From assembly GCA_964461715.1 (NCBI GenBank), contig CAYWVR010000006.1:1-64000 (forward strand): a stretch of 64,000 bases of DNA, given 5' to 3'. Under the pieces are notes generated by a model. The model was not told the origin of the DNA and ran no database searches. It saw nothing but the letters and a program-made list of their open reading frames with translations. Shown here piece by piece: positions 7,273 through 15,140 of this stretch. This DNA is from CAYWVR01 sp964461715 (lineage in GTDB: Bacteria > Planctomycetota > Phycisphaerae > FEN-1346). The translations under genes and the position numbers were made by a program. Within the stretch, counting starts at the first letter, position 1; every line of letters starts with the position of its first letter.

Positions 7273-8302
7273 CTCGCGTGGCCATGGGGGGCGGCACGTC
7301 GTGGCGCGGCGGGTATCCGACCCACCGCGGCCTCGTTTGCATACCGGGCGCGGCAGGCCGGAGACCCGCCGCGCAAAGAGCGTGCGGCACGCCCGCTTCC
7401 CTGCCCGCCGGCTTGGGATGCACCATCCGCGCGACGCGCATCGCCGCTTCTCCGACGCGCGGGCCGGGGATCGTGATGAACCCTTCGGTTAAGATATGCA
7501 CGCGGCCCGACGCGACCGCCGGGATGCTCCGCCACCGGTCCCACGCGCGGCGAAGGGCCCGGACGCGGTCGCCGGCCGGGTCGGCGTCGGCGGCATGGAC
7601 CAAGAGGACCTCCGGCGCCAGCTCGACGATCCGCTGCGGGCTCACGGTGGGCCAGTCCGCCCGCTCCGGGTACGCGTTCTGTGCCCCCGCCACCTCCAGG
7701 AGCTCGTCGACGAACGTCCCTCGTCCCGCCACCATCACCTGCACCGCCCCGACCGTCATCGGGAACGTGAAGAGGACCCGCGGCCTCGGCCGGTCGCGGA
7801 CGAGGCGGCGGACGGCCTCGAGGTCGGCGGCGATTTTCGTCAACAGGTCCGCGGCGGCCTCCGGGTGGCCCGTGGTTTCGCCGATGGTGCGGATCGAGCA
7901 GAAGAGCTCCGGCATCGTGTCCGACTCGACGGCCACGGGGCGGACCCCCAGCGACTCGAGCCGCGCGAGCCGCTCCGACCGGCCCGTCACCAGGAACGCC
8001 ATCGTCGGCCGAAGCGCCACGACCCGTTCGACGTCCAACGCCAGGGCGTCGCCCACGGCCGGGACGTCGAGGACCTCCGGCGGGTACGTGCAGTAGCTCG
8101 ACCGCCCGACGACCCGGTCCCCGAGGCCCATCGCGAAGAGGATTTCCGTGACGTTCGGCGCGAGGCTGAGAATCCGCAACTCGCCCTCCTTCGCGCCGCC
8201 CCCCGCCGACCCGCCTTCCTCCGCGCACCCGGCAAGGGCGAGGGCCAGACCGAGGACGGGAACGACGAGGCCCGTCAGGATGGTCGCACGGGTTGCGGGC
8301 AT
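7247..8302 (-). CDS. btuF: cobalamin-type substrate-binding lipoprotein with unusual tail
   Basis: This encodes 351 residues. Starting at 8302 gives a lipoprotein signal with lipobox LALAGC (Cys about residue 24). The body is a class III periplasmic binding protein: RILSLAPNVTEILFAMGLGD, VVGRSSYCTYPPEV, a central helix region, then RIVELAPEVLLVH and GRVHILTEGFITIPGPRVGEA. It delivers substrate to BtuCD. After about residue 300 the usual fold ends, and about 50 residues rich in Pro, Arg and Ala follow (GLRPAAPGMQTRPRW and so on). That tail looks like translated intergenic repeat DNA and contains a CATGGCCACGCGA motif related to the dispersed palindromes. It lies 60 nt downstream of the carB half-gene, and I see no riboswitch in that gap. 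Confidence 0.87.
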   Translation of the reverse strand: MPATRATILTGLVVPVLGLALALAGCAEEGGSAGGGAKEGELRILSLAPNVTEILFAMGLGDRVVGRSSYCTYPPEVLDVPAVGDALALDVERVVALRPTMAFLVTGRSERLARLESLGVRPVAVESDTMPELFCSIRTIGETTGHPEAAADLLTKIAADLEAVRRLVRDRPRPRVLFTFPMTVGAVQVMVAGRGTFVDELLEVAGAQNAYPERADWPTVSPQRIVELAPEVLLVHAADADPAGDRVRALRRAWDRWRSIPAVASGRVHILTEGFITIPGPRVGEAAMRVARMVHPKPAGREAGVPHALCAAGLRPAAPGMQTRPRWVGYPPRHDVPPPMATRGEGTARAR

Positions 8303-8362
8303 GGGGAAGATTCTAGTCGCCCGGCGGGGAAACCGAAACGGCAAATCCCTCGAGCGCGAGCG

Positions 8363-9985
8363 TCACGCCTCCGCCAGCGACCGGTGGTAGTCCTGAAGGC
8401 TCCGGACGCCCAGCTCGCCGCGCGCCAGCTCCTCCAGGCCCAGGACGATCGCCCCGGCCCCGGCGATGGTCGTGACGAGCGGCACGCCCAACCGCACGGC
8501 CATCGACCGGATGTTGACCTCGACGGGCCGGTAGTGGCGGCCGGAGGGGGTGTTGATCAAGAACTCGACCTCGGCGTTCTTCATCAGGTCGAGGATGTTC
8601 GGTCGCCCGCCCTCCTGGACCTTCGGCAGCTCCCGCACCTCCAGGCCCCCCGTGCGCAGCACCTGGGCCGTCCCCCGCGTCGCCACCAGCGCGAAGCCCA
8701 ACTGGTCCAGCCGTTTCGCGATCGAGACGATGTGCCGCTTGTCCCGGTTGTTCACGCTCAGGAACACCTTGCCGCACGATGCCAGGACGTTGCCGGCGGC
8801 GATCTGGCTCTTGGCGAAGGCGACGCCGAACTTCTCGTCGATGCCCATCACCTCGCCCGTCGAGCGCATCTCCGGCCCGAGCACCGGGTCCACGCCCGGG
8901 AACCGCGACCACGGGAACACGGGGGCCTTGACGGCCCAGTGCGTGGGCCGCACCGGCTTCGTGAGGCCGAGCGACTCCAGCGTCCGGCCCATGATGGCCT
9001 TCGTCGCGAGCCGGGCCCACGGCACGCCCGTCGTCTTCGAGACGAACGGGACGGTCCGCGAGGCCCGCGGGTTGACCTCCAGCACGTAGATCTGGTCGCC
9101 GCGCACCGCATACTGGATGTTCAGGAGGCCCCGCACCCGGAGCTCGCGCGCCAGGGCCTGCGTCTGCTCCTCGATCTCCGCGACGATGTTCTCGGCCAGC
9201 GTAAAGGGGGGCAGGGCGCAGCAGGAGTCGCCGCTGTGGATGCCCGCCTCCTCGATGTGCTCCATGACCCCCGCCACGATCGTCCGCTCGCCGTCGGCGA
9301 CGGCGTCGACGTCGACCTCGGCGGCGTCCTCGAGGAACTTGTCCACCAGGACCGGGTGCTCCGGCGAGGCGATCACGGCCTTGGCCATGTACTCCTCGAG
9401 CTCCTCCGGCGCATACACGATCTCCATCGCCCGACCGCCCAGAACGTAGCTCGGCCGAACCAGCACCGGGTACCCGATCCGCCGCGCGACGCGCAGGGCC
9501 TCCGGGCCGCTCCGGGCGGTGCCGTTGGCGGGCTGGAGGAGGTCGAGCTTCGCCAGCAGGTCCGTGAAACGCTGGCGGTCCTCGGCCCGGTCGATCTCGT
9601 CGGGGCTGGTGCCGAGGATGTGGACGCCGGCCCGCTGGAGGGGCAGGGCCAGGTTCAGCGGCGTCTGGCCGCCGAACTGGACGATGGCCCCGACGGGCCG
9701 CTCGACCTCGACGATCCCCAGAACGTCCTCCAGCGTCAGCGGCTCGAAGTAGAGCCGGTCGGAGGTGTCGTAGTCGGTCGAGACCGTCTCGGGGTTGCAG
9801 TTGACCATGACGCTCTCGTAGCCCATCTCGCGGAGGGCGAACGAGGCGTGGACGCAACAGTAATCGAACTCGATCCCCTGGCCGATGCGGTTCGGCCCTC
9901 CCCCCAGGATCATGACACGGTCGCGGCGCTCGCCGTCCTCGTTGGGCGCGGCGTCGGCGCCGGGCTGGACGCGGGGCTTCGCCAT
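8363..9985 (-). CDS. carB: carbamoyl-phosphate synthase large subunit, carboxy-terminal half only
   Basis: This encodes 540 residues. It corresponds to the second synthetase half of CarB (about 1,070 residues in E. coli): the pre-ATP-grasp part begins VMILGGGPNRIGQGIEFDYC, then the ATP-grasp domain (PVLVRPSYVLGGRAMEIVY, LEVNPRASRTVPFVSK), and the methylglyoxal-synthase-like allosteric domain from about residue 400 (VFLSVNNRDKRHIVSIAKRL, FLINTPSGR). The bicarbonate-phosphorylating amino half is absent here. The start ATG at 9985 is preceded by AGAGGA and by its own promoter at 10044-10072, so this looks like a genuine split subunit, as known in some archaea and Aquifex, not a contig artefact. 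The role is carbamoyl phosphate for arginine and pyrimidine synthesis, needing a separate CarB amino half and CarA. Confidence 0.92.
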   Translation of the reverse strand: MAKPRVQPGADAAPNEDGERRDRVMILGGGPNRIGQGIEFDYCCVHASFALREMGYESVMVNCNPETVSTDYDTSDRLYFEPLTLEDVLGIVEVERPVGAIVQFGGQTPLNLALPLQRAGVHILGTSPDEIDRAEDRQRFTDLLAKLDLLQPANGTARSGPEALRVARRIGYPVLVRPSYVLGGRAMEIVYAPEELEEYMAKAVIASPEHPVLVDKFLEDAAEVDVDAVADGERTIVAGVMEHIEEAGIHSGDSCCALPPFTLAENIVAEIEEQTQALARELRVRGLLNIQYAVRGDQIYVLEVNPRASRTVPFVSKTTGVPWARLATKAIMGRTLESLGLTKPVRPTHWAVKAPVFPWSRFPGVDPVLGPEMRSTGEVMGIDEKFGVAFAKSQIAAGNVLASCGKVFLSVNNRDKRHIVSIAKRLDQLGFALVATRGTAQVLRTGGLEVRELPKVQEGGRPNILDLMKNAEVEFLINTPSGRHYRPVEVNIRSMAVRLGVPLVTTIAGAGAIVLGLEELARGELGVRSLQDYHRSLAEA

Positions 9986-10017
9986 GGCGCGGGTCGTCCT
10001 CTTGTGTTCGGTTCGGG

Positions 10018-10038
10018 GGGTCGGCGATGGGCCGACCC
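10018..10038. promoter_or_regulatory. hairpin or operator-like inverted repeat at the carB transcription start
   Basis: GGGTCGGC and GCCGACCC are perfect 8-bp arms around GATGG. It lies just downstream of the predicted -10 box of the carB half-gene, so it covers the probable start site and first transcribed bases. It could be an operator or a 5' stabilising hairpin. Confidence 0.4.
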
Positions 10039-10043
10039 TTGGC

Positions 10044-10072
10044 ACCATAGCAGGCAGGGCGCGGCGTGACAA
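10044..10072 (-). promoter_or_regulatory. promoter of the carB half-gene (and probably btuFCD)
   Basis: On the minus strand, TTGTCA (10072-10067) and TATGGT (10049-10044) are separated by exactly 17 bp, about 58 nt before the start codon. With only 60 nt between carB and btuF, this promoter probably also serves the transporter genes. Confidence 0.7.
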
Positions 10073-10137
10073 TACTTTTCGCCCGCAGGGCCGGGCGGAC
10101 GGGCGCCCGAGGATGGGCCCGCGATCGCCCGGCGAAG

Positions 10138-10171
10138 AAAAAAGGTGCGGCGGGCTCCCCCAGCCCGCCGC
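10138..10171 (-). terminator. intrinsic terminator after the HEAT-repeat gene
   Basis: Read on the minus strand, GCGGCGGGCT and AGCCCGCCGC form a perfect 10-bp stem around GGGGG, followed by ACC and six T. It ends transcripts coming from the HEAT-repeat gene before the carB promoter. Confidence 0.8.
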
Positions 10172-10415
10172 GACCGTTCCCGCGCGGCGTGCCGGAGCGC
10201 GGAGATGCTCCGGGCGCACGGGTCCTCCATCCTCGCTCCCCCCGGACCCCGTCGCAGGCCCGGGCCGCGAGGCACAGATTTCCTTCGAACCGCCTTCGCC
10301 GACCGCCCCGAAGCACCGCCGAAATGAACGGGGCCCGAGCCGCCAACGCGGCCGAGCCCCGGATGCGCGCCCTTCTTGCCTGCCAACTATACCCGACAAA
10401 TCCCCGCCTGTCAAA
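10172..10415. other. intergenic region downstream of the HEAT-repeat gene
   Basis: This is about 240 nt without a gene. It holds an imperfect hairpin around 10330-10360 (GGGGC/GCCCC outer and CCGC/GCGG inner pairs). The terminator lies at its left end. I see nothing else. Confidence 0.4.
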
Positions 10416-12224
10416 TCAGTTGGGGGCTACGATTTCGGGCGAGGCCGGGGGAGGTGAGGCTTCCGGGCCGCGGTAGCGGCCGAGGCGGCGGAGGATGCGG
10501 CGGGCGGTGAGGCGGACGCCGCGCTCGCGGTCGTGCTGGAACCGCTCGAGCAAACGCACGGACTCCGGCGTGTCGAGGTACGCGAGGACCCGGGCGGCCT
10601 CGTAGCGCATGGACGACTTCGGGTCCTCGAGAATCCCATCGAGGGCCGCCTCCAGCGATTCCTCCAGCCCCCGGTCGATCATCCGCGCCAGCTCCGGCTT
10701 CTGGCCCGCGCGGCCCCGGGCGAGCGCCTCGCGGGCCGCGGGGGTGGCGGCATGGAGGAGCCCGGCGATCGCGACGAAACGCTCCAGGTGCGACCGGCTC
10801 GTCAGGCGAGCCCGAAGCGCTTCGACCGACGACTCCGGGGCGACGAAGCTCAGGGCGTAGGCCGCGACCCAGCGGACGTCGTCGTCGCCGTCGGTGAGGG
10901 CGGCGGTCAGGGCCGGGGCCCCGGCCGGGTCGCCGATATCGCCGAGGGCGGCCGCGGCGGCCACGCGGAGGCTGTCGCTCGTGGGGTTCACCACCGCCTC
11001 GGCCAGGGCCGCCACCCCCGCCGGGTCGCCGACGTAGCCGAGGGCGCAGGCGGCATCGCGGCGGACGTGGATCGAGGGGTCCGTCATGGCCGGGAGGATC
11101 GCCTCGGCGCCGGCGCCGGTCCAGCCGAGGGCCTCGGCGGCGTTGGCCCGGACATACTCGCCGGGATCGTCGAGCAGCTCCACCAGCAGACCGATGTGCC
11201 GCGCGTCCCCCAGGTGGCCGATCGACAGGGCCGCCGACGCCCGCACGTCTTTCGTGCCGCGCCGCGCGGCCTCGACGACCAGGGGCAGGGAGGACGGGTC
11301 GCCGATCTGGCCGAGGGCGCTGAGGACGGCGACCTGGAAGTGCTCATCCGCGGCGCCGCGGAAGGCGTCGGACAGGGGCGCGACGGCCCGCGGGTCGCCC
11401 AGGTCGCCGAGGGCGCGGGCGGCGGCCTCGGCCACCGAATCGCGGGAGGTGCGGCTGTCCCGTGCGGGGCGGGTGAGGGCCTGGATCAGGGGACCGACGG
11501 CCCGCGGGTCGCCCATCTCGCCGAGGGCCCAGGCGGCCCGGTAGCCCACGTCGGGGTCGGAATCGGAAAGGGCCGCCATCAGCGGCGGGACGGCCCGCGG
11601 GTCGGCCCTCTCGCCCAAGGCCTCGGCCGCCTCGGCCCGCACCGCCGCGTCCGGCATCGTCAGGGCCTCGATGAGGAGGGGCACGGTCTCGGCAGAGTCG
11701 ATTCGGGCGACGGCCTTGATCGCGCGGCGTCGGACCCACGAATCGGAATGGCCGCGCAGCGCCCCGCCGAGGGCGGGCAGGGCCGCCGGGTCGCCGATCT
11801 GACCGAGGGCCTGGACGGCGGCGCCGGCGACGACGGACTCGGCGTCCCCGACGTATCGGGCGAGCGTGGGCACGGCGCCCGGTCCGAGGGCCGCTGCCCG
11901 GTCGACGACCTCGTCCTCCGACATCGACGGCGGACCGCCGGCCGGGGCCCCGCCGCGGGCGAAGACGCGGTCGAGGCCTGTCTCGTGGAGAAGCCGGGCG
12001 AAGACGCCCCGCGACGGCGGCCGCAGCTCGTCCGTCAACAGGGCCACCTCCAGCGCGAACGGCTCGCCGGGGATCGACGCCGAGGCCGCCTCCTCGTCGG
12101 CCGCGAAGACGAAGTACCCCGCGCCGGCCGCCAGTGCCGCAACGGCGGCGGCGAGCGGCACGAGGAGCCAGACCCACGGCCCGTGGCGCCGGGGGTGCGG
12201 GCGGCGGTCGCGTCGAGCGGTCAT
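10416..12224 (-). CDS. membrane-anchored HEAT/PBS-lyase repeat protein
   Basis: This encodes 602 residues. After a basic amino end (RRDRRPHPRRH), residues 17-42 form one membrane segment. From about residue 110 to 590 there are at least a dozen HEAT-like repeats of about 31 residues, with the recurring pattern ALGxIGDPxAxPxLxxAL (for example ALGDLGDPRAVAPLSDAF and ALGDIGDPAGAPALTAAL). This is a solenoid for protein-protein interaction and carries no catalytic motif I can see. It faces the periplasm or the compartment side if the single segment is a signal anchor. It is divergent from the SDR gene, 109 nt apart. The partner is unknown. Confidence 0.85.
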   Translation of the reverse strand: MTARRDRRPHPRRHGPWVWLLVPLAAAVAALAAGAGYFVFAADEEAASASIPGEPFALEVALLTDELRPPSRGVFARLLHETGLDRVFARGGAPAGGPPSMSEDEVVDRAAALGPGAVPTLARYVGDAESVVAGAAVQALGQIGDPAALPALGGALRGHSDSWVRRRAIKAVARIDSAETVPLLIEALTMPDAAVRAEAAEALGERADPRAVPPLMAALSDSDPDVGYRAAWALGEMGDPRAVGPLIQALTRPARDSRTSRDSVAEAAARALGDLGDPRAVAPLSDAFRGAADEHFQVAVLSALGQIGDPSSLPLVVEAARRGTKDVRASAALSIGHLGDARHIGLLVELLDDPGEYVRANAAEALGWTGAGAEAILPAMTDPSIHVRRDAACALGYVGDPAGVAALAEAVVNPTSDSLRVAAAAALGDIGDPAGAPALTAALTDGDDDVRWVAAYALSFVAPESSVEALRARLTSRSHLERFVAIAGLLHAATPAAREALARGRAGQKPELARMIDRGLEESLEAALDGILEDPKSSMRYEAARVLAYLDTPESVRLLERFQHDRERGVRLTARRILRRLGRYRGPEASPPPASPEIVAPN

Positions 12225-12268
12225 GATGCGAGCACTCTAGCGGCTGACGCTGGGATACGCAATGGCGC

Positions 12269-12297
12269 TTGCGGCGCGCCCCCCGCCGCGCCATAAT
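12269..12297 (+). promoter_or_regulatory. promoter of the SDR gene
   Basis: TTGCGG (12269-12274) and CATAAT (12292-12297) have a 17-bp spacer, ending 35 nt before the SDR start codon. Each box matches consensus at 4 or 5 of 6 positions. Confidence 0.55.
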
Positions 12298-12332
12298 CGG
12301 AGTTCACCGTGCAGCCCGGAAGGAGTGCAGCC

Positions 12333-13082
12333 ATGGCGGACCTCGCGGGGCAGGCGATCCTGGTGACGGGCGCGTCAACGGGCATCGGGCGTGCGGCGGC
12401 GCTGGCGCTGGCGGAGGCCGGAGCCGACGTCGGCGTCCACTTCCTCTCGAGCGAGGACGAGGCCCGCGAGGTGGCCGAGGCGATCGAGGGCATGGGCCGC
12501 CGGGCCCCGCTCCTGAAGGCCGACGCCACCGATTCGGACCAGGTCGATGCCATGGTCGACCACTTCACCGAGACGCTCGGCCGTCTCGACACGGTCTTCG
12601 CGAACGTCGGGGCGCTGGTCCAGCGGCGGCCGGTCGTCGAGGTGACCGACGACCTCTGGCGCGAGGTCTTCGCCGTCAACGTCGACAGCGCCTTCTTCAC
12701 GTGCCGCGCCGCCCTTCGACACATGCTCCCGGCGGGGCGGGGGCACCTGATCCTGAACGCGTCGGTGGCGGCCCGGACGGGCGGCGGGGGGCACTCGGTG
12801 GCGTATGCGGCATCGAAGGGGGCGCTGGTGAGCTTCGTGCGGGGCCTGGCAAAGGAGGTGGCCGGGAGGGGCGTCCGTGTCAACGCCGTTGCCCCCGGCG
12901 TCACCGAGACCCCCTTTCACGAGAAGTTTACCGAGCCCGAGCGGATGCAGGCGTTCCGCGCCAAGATCCCCGTCGGCAGGGTCGGCGACCCGGCCGACAT
13001 CGCCCGGGCGGTGGTGTGGCTGGCGGGGGAGAGCGAAGGATTCATGACAGGGGAGACGATCTATCTGACGGGAGGTATCTGA
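12333..13082 (+). CDS. short-chain dehydrogenase/reductase, FabG-like
   Basis: This encodes 249 residues. The ATG at 12333 follows GGAAGGAG; an upstream GTG at 12309 is in frame but overlaps that ribosome site. The NAD(P) glycine motif is TGASTGIG (residues 12-19), the structural NVG is at about 91, the catalytic Ser lies in LILNASVAARTGG, and the YxxxK pair is Y158 and K162 in YAASK. The end has the usual PVGRVGDPADIARAVVWLAG and a TGETIYLTGGI tail. Classical SDRs of this type reduce 3-oxoacyl-ACP or oxidise sugars or alcohols; the substrate cannot be told. No fatty-acid genes are adjacent, so I do not call it fabG. Confidence 0.85.
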   Translation: MADLAGQAILVTGASTGIGRAAALALAEAGADVGVHFLSSEDEAREVAEAIEGMGRRAPLLKADATDSDQVDAMVDHFTETLGRLDTVFANVGALVQRRPVVEVTDDLWREVFAVNVDSAFFTCRAALRHMLPAGRGHLILNASVAARTGGGGHSVAYAASKGALVSFVRGLAKEVAGRGVRVNAVAPGVTETPFHEKFTEPERMQAFRAKIPVGRVGDPADIARAVVWLAGESEGFMTGETIYLTGGI

Positions 13083-13095
13083 TCTTGTCGATTTT

Positions 13096-13174
13096 CGATT
13101 TGCGATTTTCGACGGAGCGACCGGCCCGGCGTCCGCCGGCGAGTCGTCGCCGTTCCATTGAAAATCGAGAATCG
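13096..13174. repeat. AT-richer inverted repeat after the SDR gene
   Basis: CGATTTGCGATTTTC (13096-13110) and GAAAATCGAGAATCG (13160-13174) are complementary at 13 of 15 positions. The left side also contains two direct CGATTTTCGA copies. The composition is clearly less GC-rich than the neighbours, and the element begins 14 nt after the SDR stop. It could work as a 3' structure or be a dispersed repeat. Confidence 0.6.
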
Positions 13175-13201
13175 TCAACTGAAAACTAAGCCCGCTCCGG
13201 C

Positions 13202-13229
13202 TTGAATCTCGCGGCCCCCGGAGTACACT
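13202..13229 (+). promoter_or_regulatory. promoter of the ThuA-like gene
   Basis: TTGAAT (13202-13207) and TACACT (13224-13229) have a 16-bp spacer, 36 nt before the start codon. Confidence 0.55.
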
Positions 13230-13265
13230 CTTCGCATCACCTGAACCGACACGGAAAGGCATTCG

Positions 13266-13910
13266 ATGAAAGCACTGATCGTTTACGGCGGTTGGAAGGG
13301 GCACGAGCCGGGGCCGGTGGCGGAGGTCTACCGGGAGGCGCTCGAGGCCGAGGGCCTCGAGGTAAAGATGCACGAGTCGCTCGAGCCGCTCGCCGACGCC
13401 GAGGCCCTGAAGGCCCTTGACCTGGTGGTCGTCAACTGGACGATGGGCAAGATCGAGAAGGCCGAGTGGCAGGGCCTCTCGGCGGCGGTCCAGTCGGGCG
13501 TCGGCGTCGCGGGGACCCACGGCGGCATGGGCGATGCGTTCCGCGAGGCCACGGAATTCCAGTTCATGGTGGGGGGCCAGTTCGTCGCCCATCCGGGCGG
13601 CATCCGCCCGTACCGCGTCCACCTTCTCGACCACGCCGACCCGGTCACCGCGGGGCTCGACCACTTCGACATCGAGTCCGAGCAGTATTACATGCACGTC
13701 GACCCGACGAACCACGTCCTGGCGGCCAGCACGTTCCCCGACTCCGGCGCGACGATCCCCGCCGTCTGGAAGCGGACCTGGGGCGCCGGACGCGTCTTCT
13801 ACTCGAGCCTCGGCCACGTGGCCAAGGACTTCGAGGTGCCCGAGGTCCGGACGATCACCCTCCGCGGGTTCCTGTGGGCGGCCGAGGGGAAACAGCGGGC
13901 GAGCCAATAG
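13266..13910 (+). CDS. ThuA-like domain protein
   Basis: This encodes 214 residues and matches the ThuA-like, class I glutamine amidotransferase-like fold: KALIVYGGWKGHEP start, LVVVNWTMGKI, GVGVAGTHGGMGDAFREA, QFVAHPGG, VTAGLDHFDIESEQYYMHVD and the end WGAGRVFYSSLGHVAKDFEV. The family is named for trehalose utilisation and is abundant in Planctomycetota near sugar genes, but its chemistry is unsettled. There is no cysteine nucleophile in the amidotransferase position, as usual for ThuA. bioF starts 39 nt downstream on the same strand and could be co-transcribed. Confidence 0.88.
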   Translation: MKALIVYGGWKGHEPGPVAEVYREALEAEGLEVKMHESLEPLADAEALKALDLVVVNWTMGKIEKAEWQGLSAAVQSGVGVAGTHGGMGDAFREATEFQFMVGGQFVAHPGGIRPYRVHLLDHADPVTAGLDHFDIESEQYYMHVDPTNHVLAASTFPDSGATIPAVWKRTWGAGRVFYSSLGHVAKDFEVPEVRTITLRGFLWAAEGKQRASQ

Positions 13911-13949
13911 CCCGCAAGGCAACAGGACGGTTTCTGTCCGGGCCGCGCG

Positions 13950-15140
13950 ATGCCCGACTTCGTCGCCGATACCCTGGCCCGCCTGAAGGCCGACGGCCTC
14001 CACCGGACGCTCCGCGCGCTCGCCTCGCCGCCCGGGCCGCGCATCACGGTCGAGGGACGCGAGGTCCTCCAGTTCGCGTCGAACAACTACCTGGGCCTCG
14101 CGAACGATCCGCGGGTGCGGGAGGCCCTGGCGAAGGGCGTCGAGCGGTGGGGCTGGGGCGCGGGGGCCAGCCGCCTCGTCGCCGGACACACCGACGCCCA
14201 TGCCGCCCTCGAGGCCGACCTCGCCGCCTTCAAGGGCACAGAGGCCGCGCTCGTCTTTCCGACCGGGTACCAGGCGAACCTGGCGGCGATCTCGGCGCTC
14301 GTCGGTCGCGGCGACCGGGTCGTGGGGGACCGGGCGAATCACGCGTCCATCTACGACGGGGTCACGCTCTCCGGGGCGCGACTGGCGCGCTACGCCCACG
14401 CCGACGCGGCGGACGCGGCCCGGGTGACGGCGAAGGCCGCGGGCGCGGGCGGCCGGTGCCTCCTCGCCACCGACACCGTTTTCTCGATGGACGGCGACAC
14501 GGCCCCTCTGGCGGCCCTGACGGGGCTGGCCCGCGAGCACGGGACCATGCTTCTGCTGGACGAAGCCCACGCCACCGGCCTCCTCGGCCCCACCGGCGCG
14601 GGTCTGGCGGAGGCGGTCGCGGATTGTACCCAAGGGGACGGTCCCCTTTTAGCCGAGGGCATCGTCAGCGTCGGAACGCTCTCGAAGGCGCTCGGGGGCG
14701 TGGGGGGGTTCGTGGCGGCGTCGCGGGGGGGGGTGGAGTTGCTCATCAACCGGGCCCGACCGTTCATCTATACGACGGCCCTTCCGGCGGCGGCGTGCGA
14801 GGCCGCCCGGGCGGCGCTCGCGATGGTCCGGTCCGAGCCCCAGCGGCGGCGGCGGGTCCTGGCACTGGCCGGGACGCTCCGGGCGCGGCTGCGCGACGCC
14901 GGCTTCAACGCGGGCGCAAGCACCACGCCCATCGTCCCGGTCCTCGTCGGCGACCCGGAGCGGGCGCTGGCGCTGGCGTCGCGTCTGCTTTCGCGCGGCA
15001 TTTTCTGTCCGGCCATCCGTCCGCCGTCGGTCCCGCCCGGCACCAGCCGCCTGCGCGTCAGCCTGACGTCCGAGCACACGGAGGCGGACGTCGCGCGGCT
15101 GGTCGAGGCGCTGGGTCGGCCGGATTCTGCCCCCGAGTGA
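13950..15140 (+). CDS. bioF: 8-amino-7-oxononanoate synthase (biotin synthesis)
   Basis: This encodes 396 residues, typical for BioF and KBL alpha-oxoamine synthases. It shows FASNNYLGLANDPRV, GAGASRLVAGHTDAHAALE, FPTGYQANLA, the PLP-ring contact in DEAHATGLLG, and the PLP lysine K246 in GTLSKALGG. It condenses pimeloyl-ACP/CoA with alanine in biotin synthesis. The related 2-amino-3-ketobutyrate CoA ligase is an alternative, but the AGHT and GASRLVAG blocks suit BioF. No other bio gene is adjacent. The stretch coding DCTQGDGPLLAEG contains an AAGGGGAC-G-GTCCCCTT palindrome that lengthens a surface loop just before the PLP lysine and looks inserted. Confidence 0.85.
   Translation: MPDFVADTLARLKADGLHRTLRALASPPGPRITVEGREVLQFASNNYLGLANDPRVREALAKGVERWGWGAGASRLVAGHTDAHAALEADLAAFKGTEAALVFPTGYQANLAAISALVGRGDRVVGDRANHASIYDGVTLSGARLARYAHADAADAARVTAKAAGAGGRCLLATDTVFSMDGDTAPLAALTGLAREHGTMLLLDEAHATGLLGPTGAGLAEAVADCTQGDGPLLAEGIVSVGTLSKALGGVGGFVAASRGGVELLINRARPFIYTTALPAAACEAARAALAMVRSEPQRRRRVLALAGTLRARLRDAGFNAGASTTPIVPVLVGDPERALALASRLLSRGIFCPAIRPPSVPPGTSRLRVSLTSEHTEADVARLVEALGRPDSAPE
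14632..14648. repeat. GGGGAC/GTCCCC palindrome inside bioF
   Basis: AAGGGGAC and GTCCCCTT flank a single G. The same core is used in the large inverted repeat at 24146-24242. The reading frame of bioF stays open across it. Confidence 0.6.

Noticed and set aside
8303..8362. Second cobalamin riboswitch before btuF
   Set aside because: The gap is only 60 nt and lacks the B12 box and the other conserved blocks.
9986..10414. Amino-terminal extension of the carB half-gene
   Set aside because: The upstream frame runs through a promoter and a terminator and has no ATP-grasp sequence.
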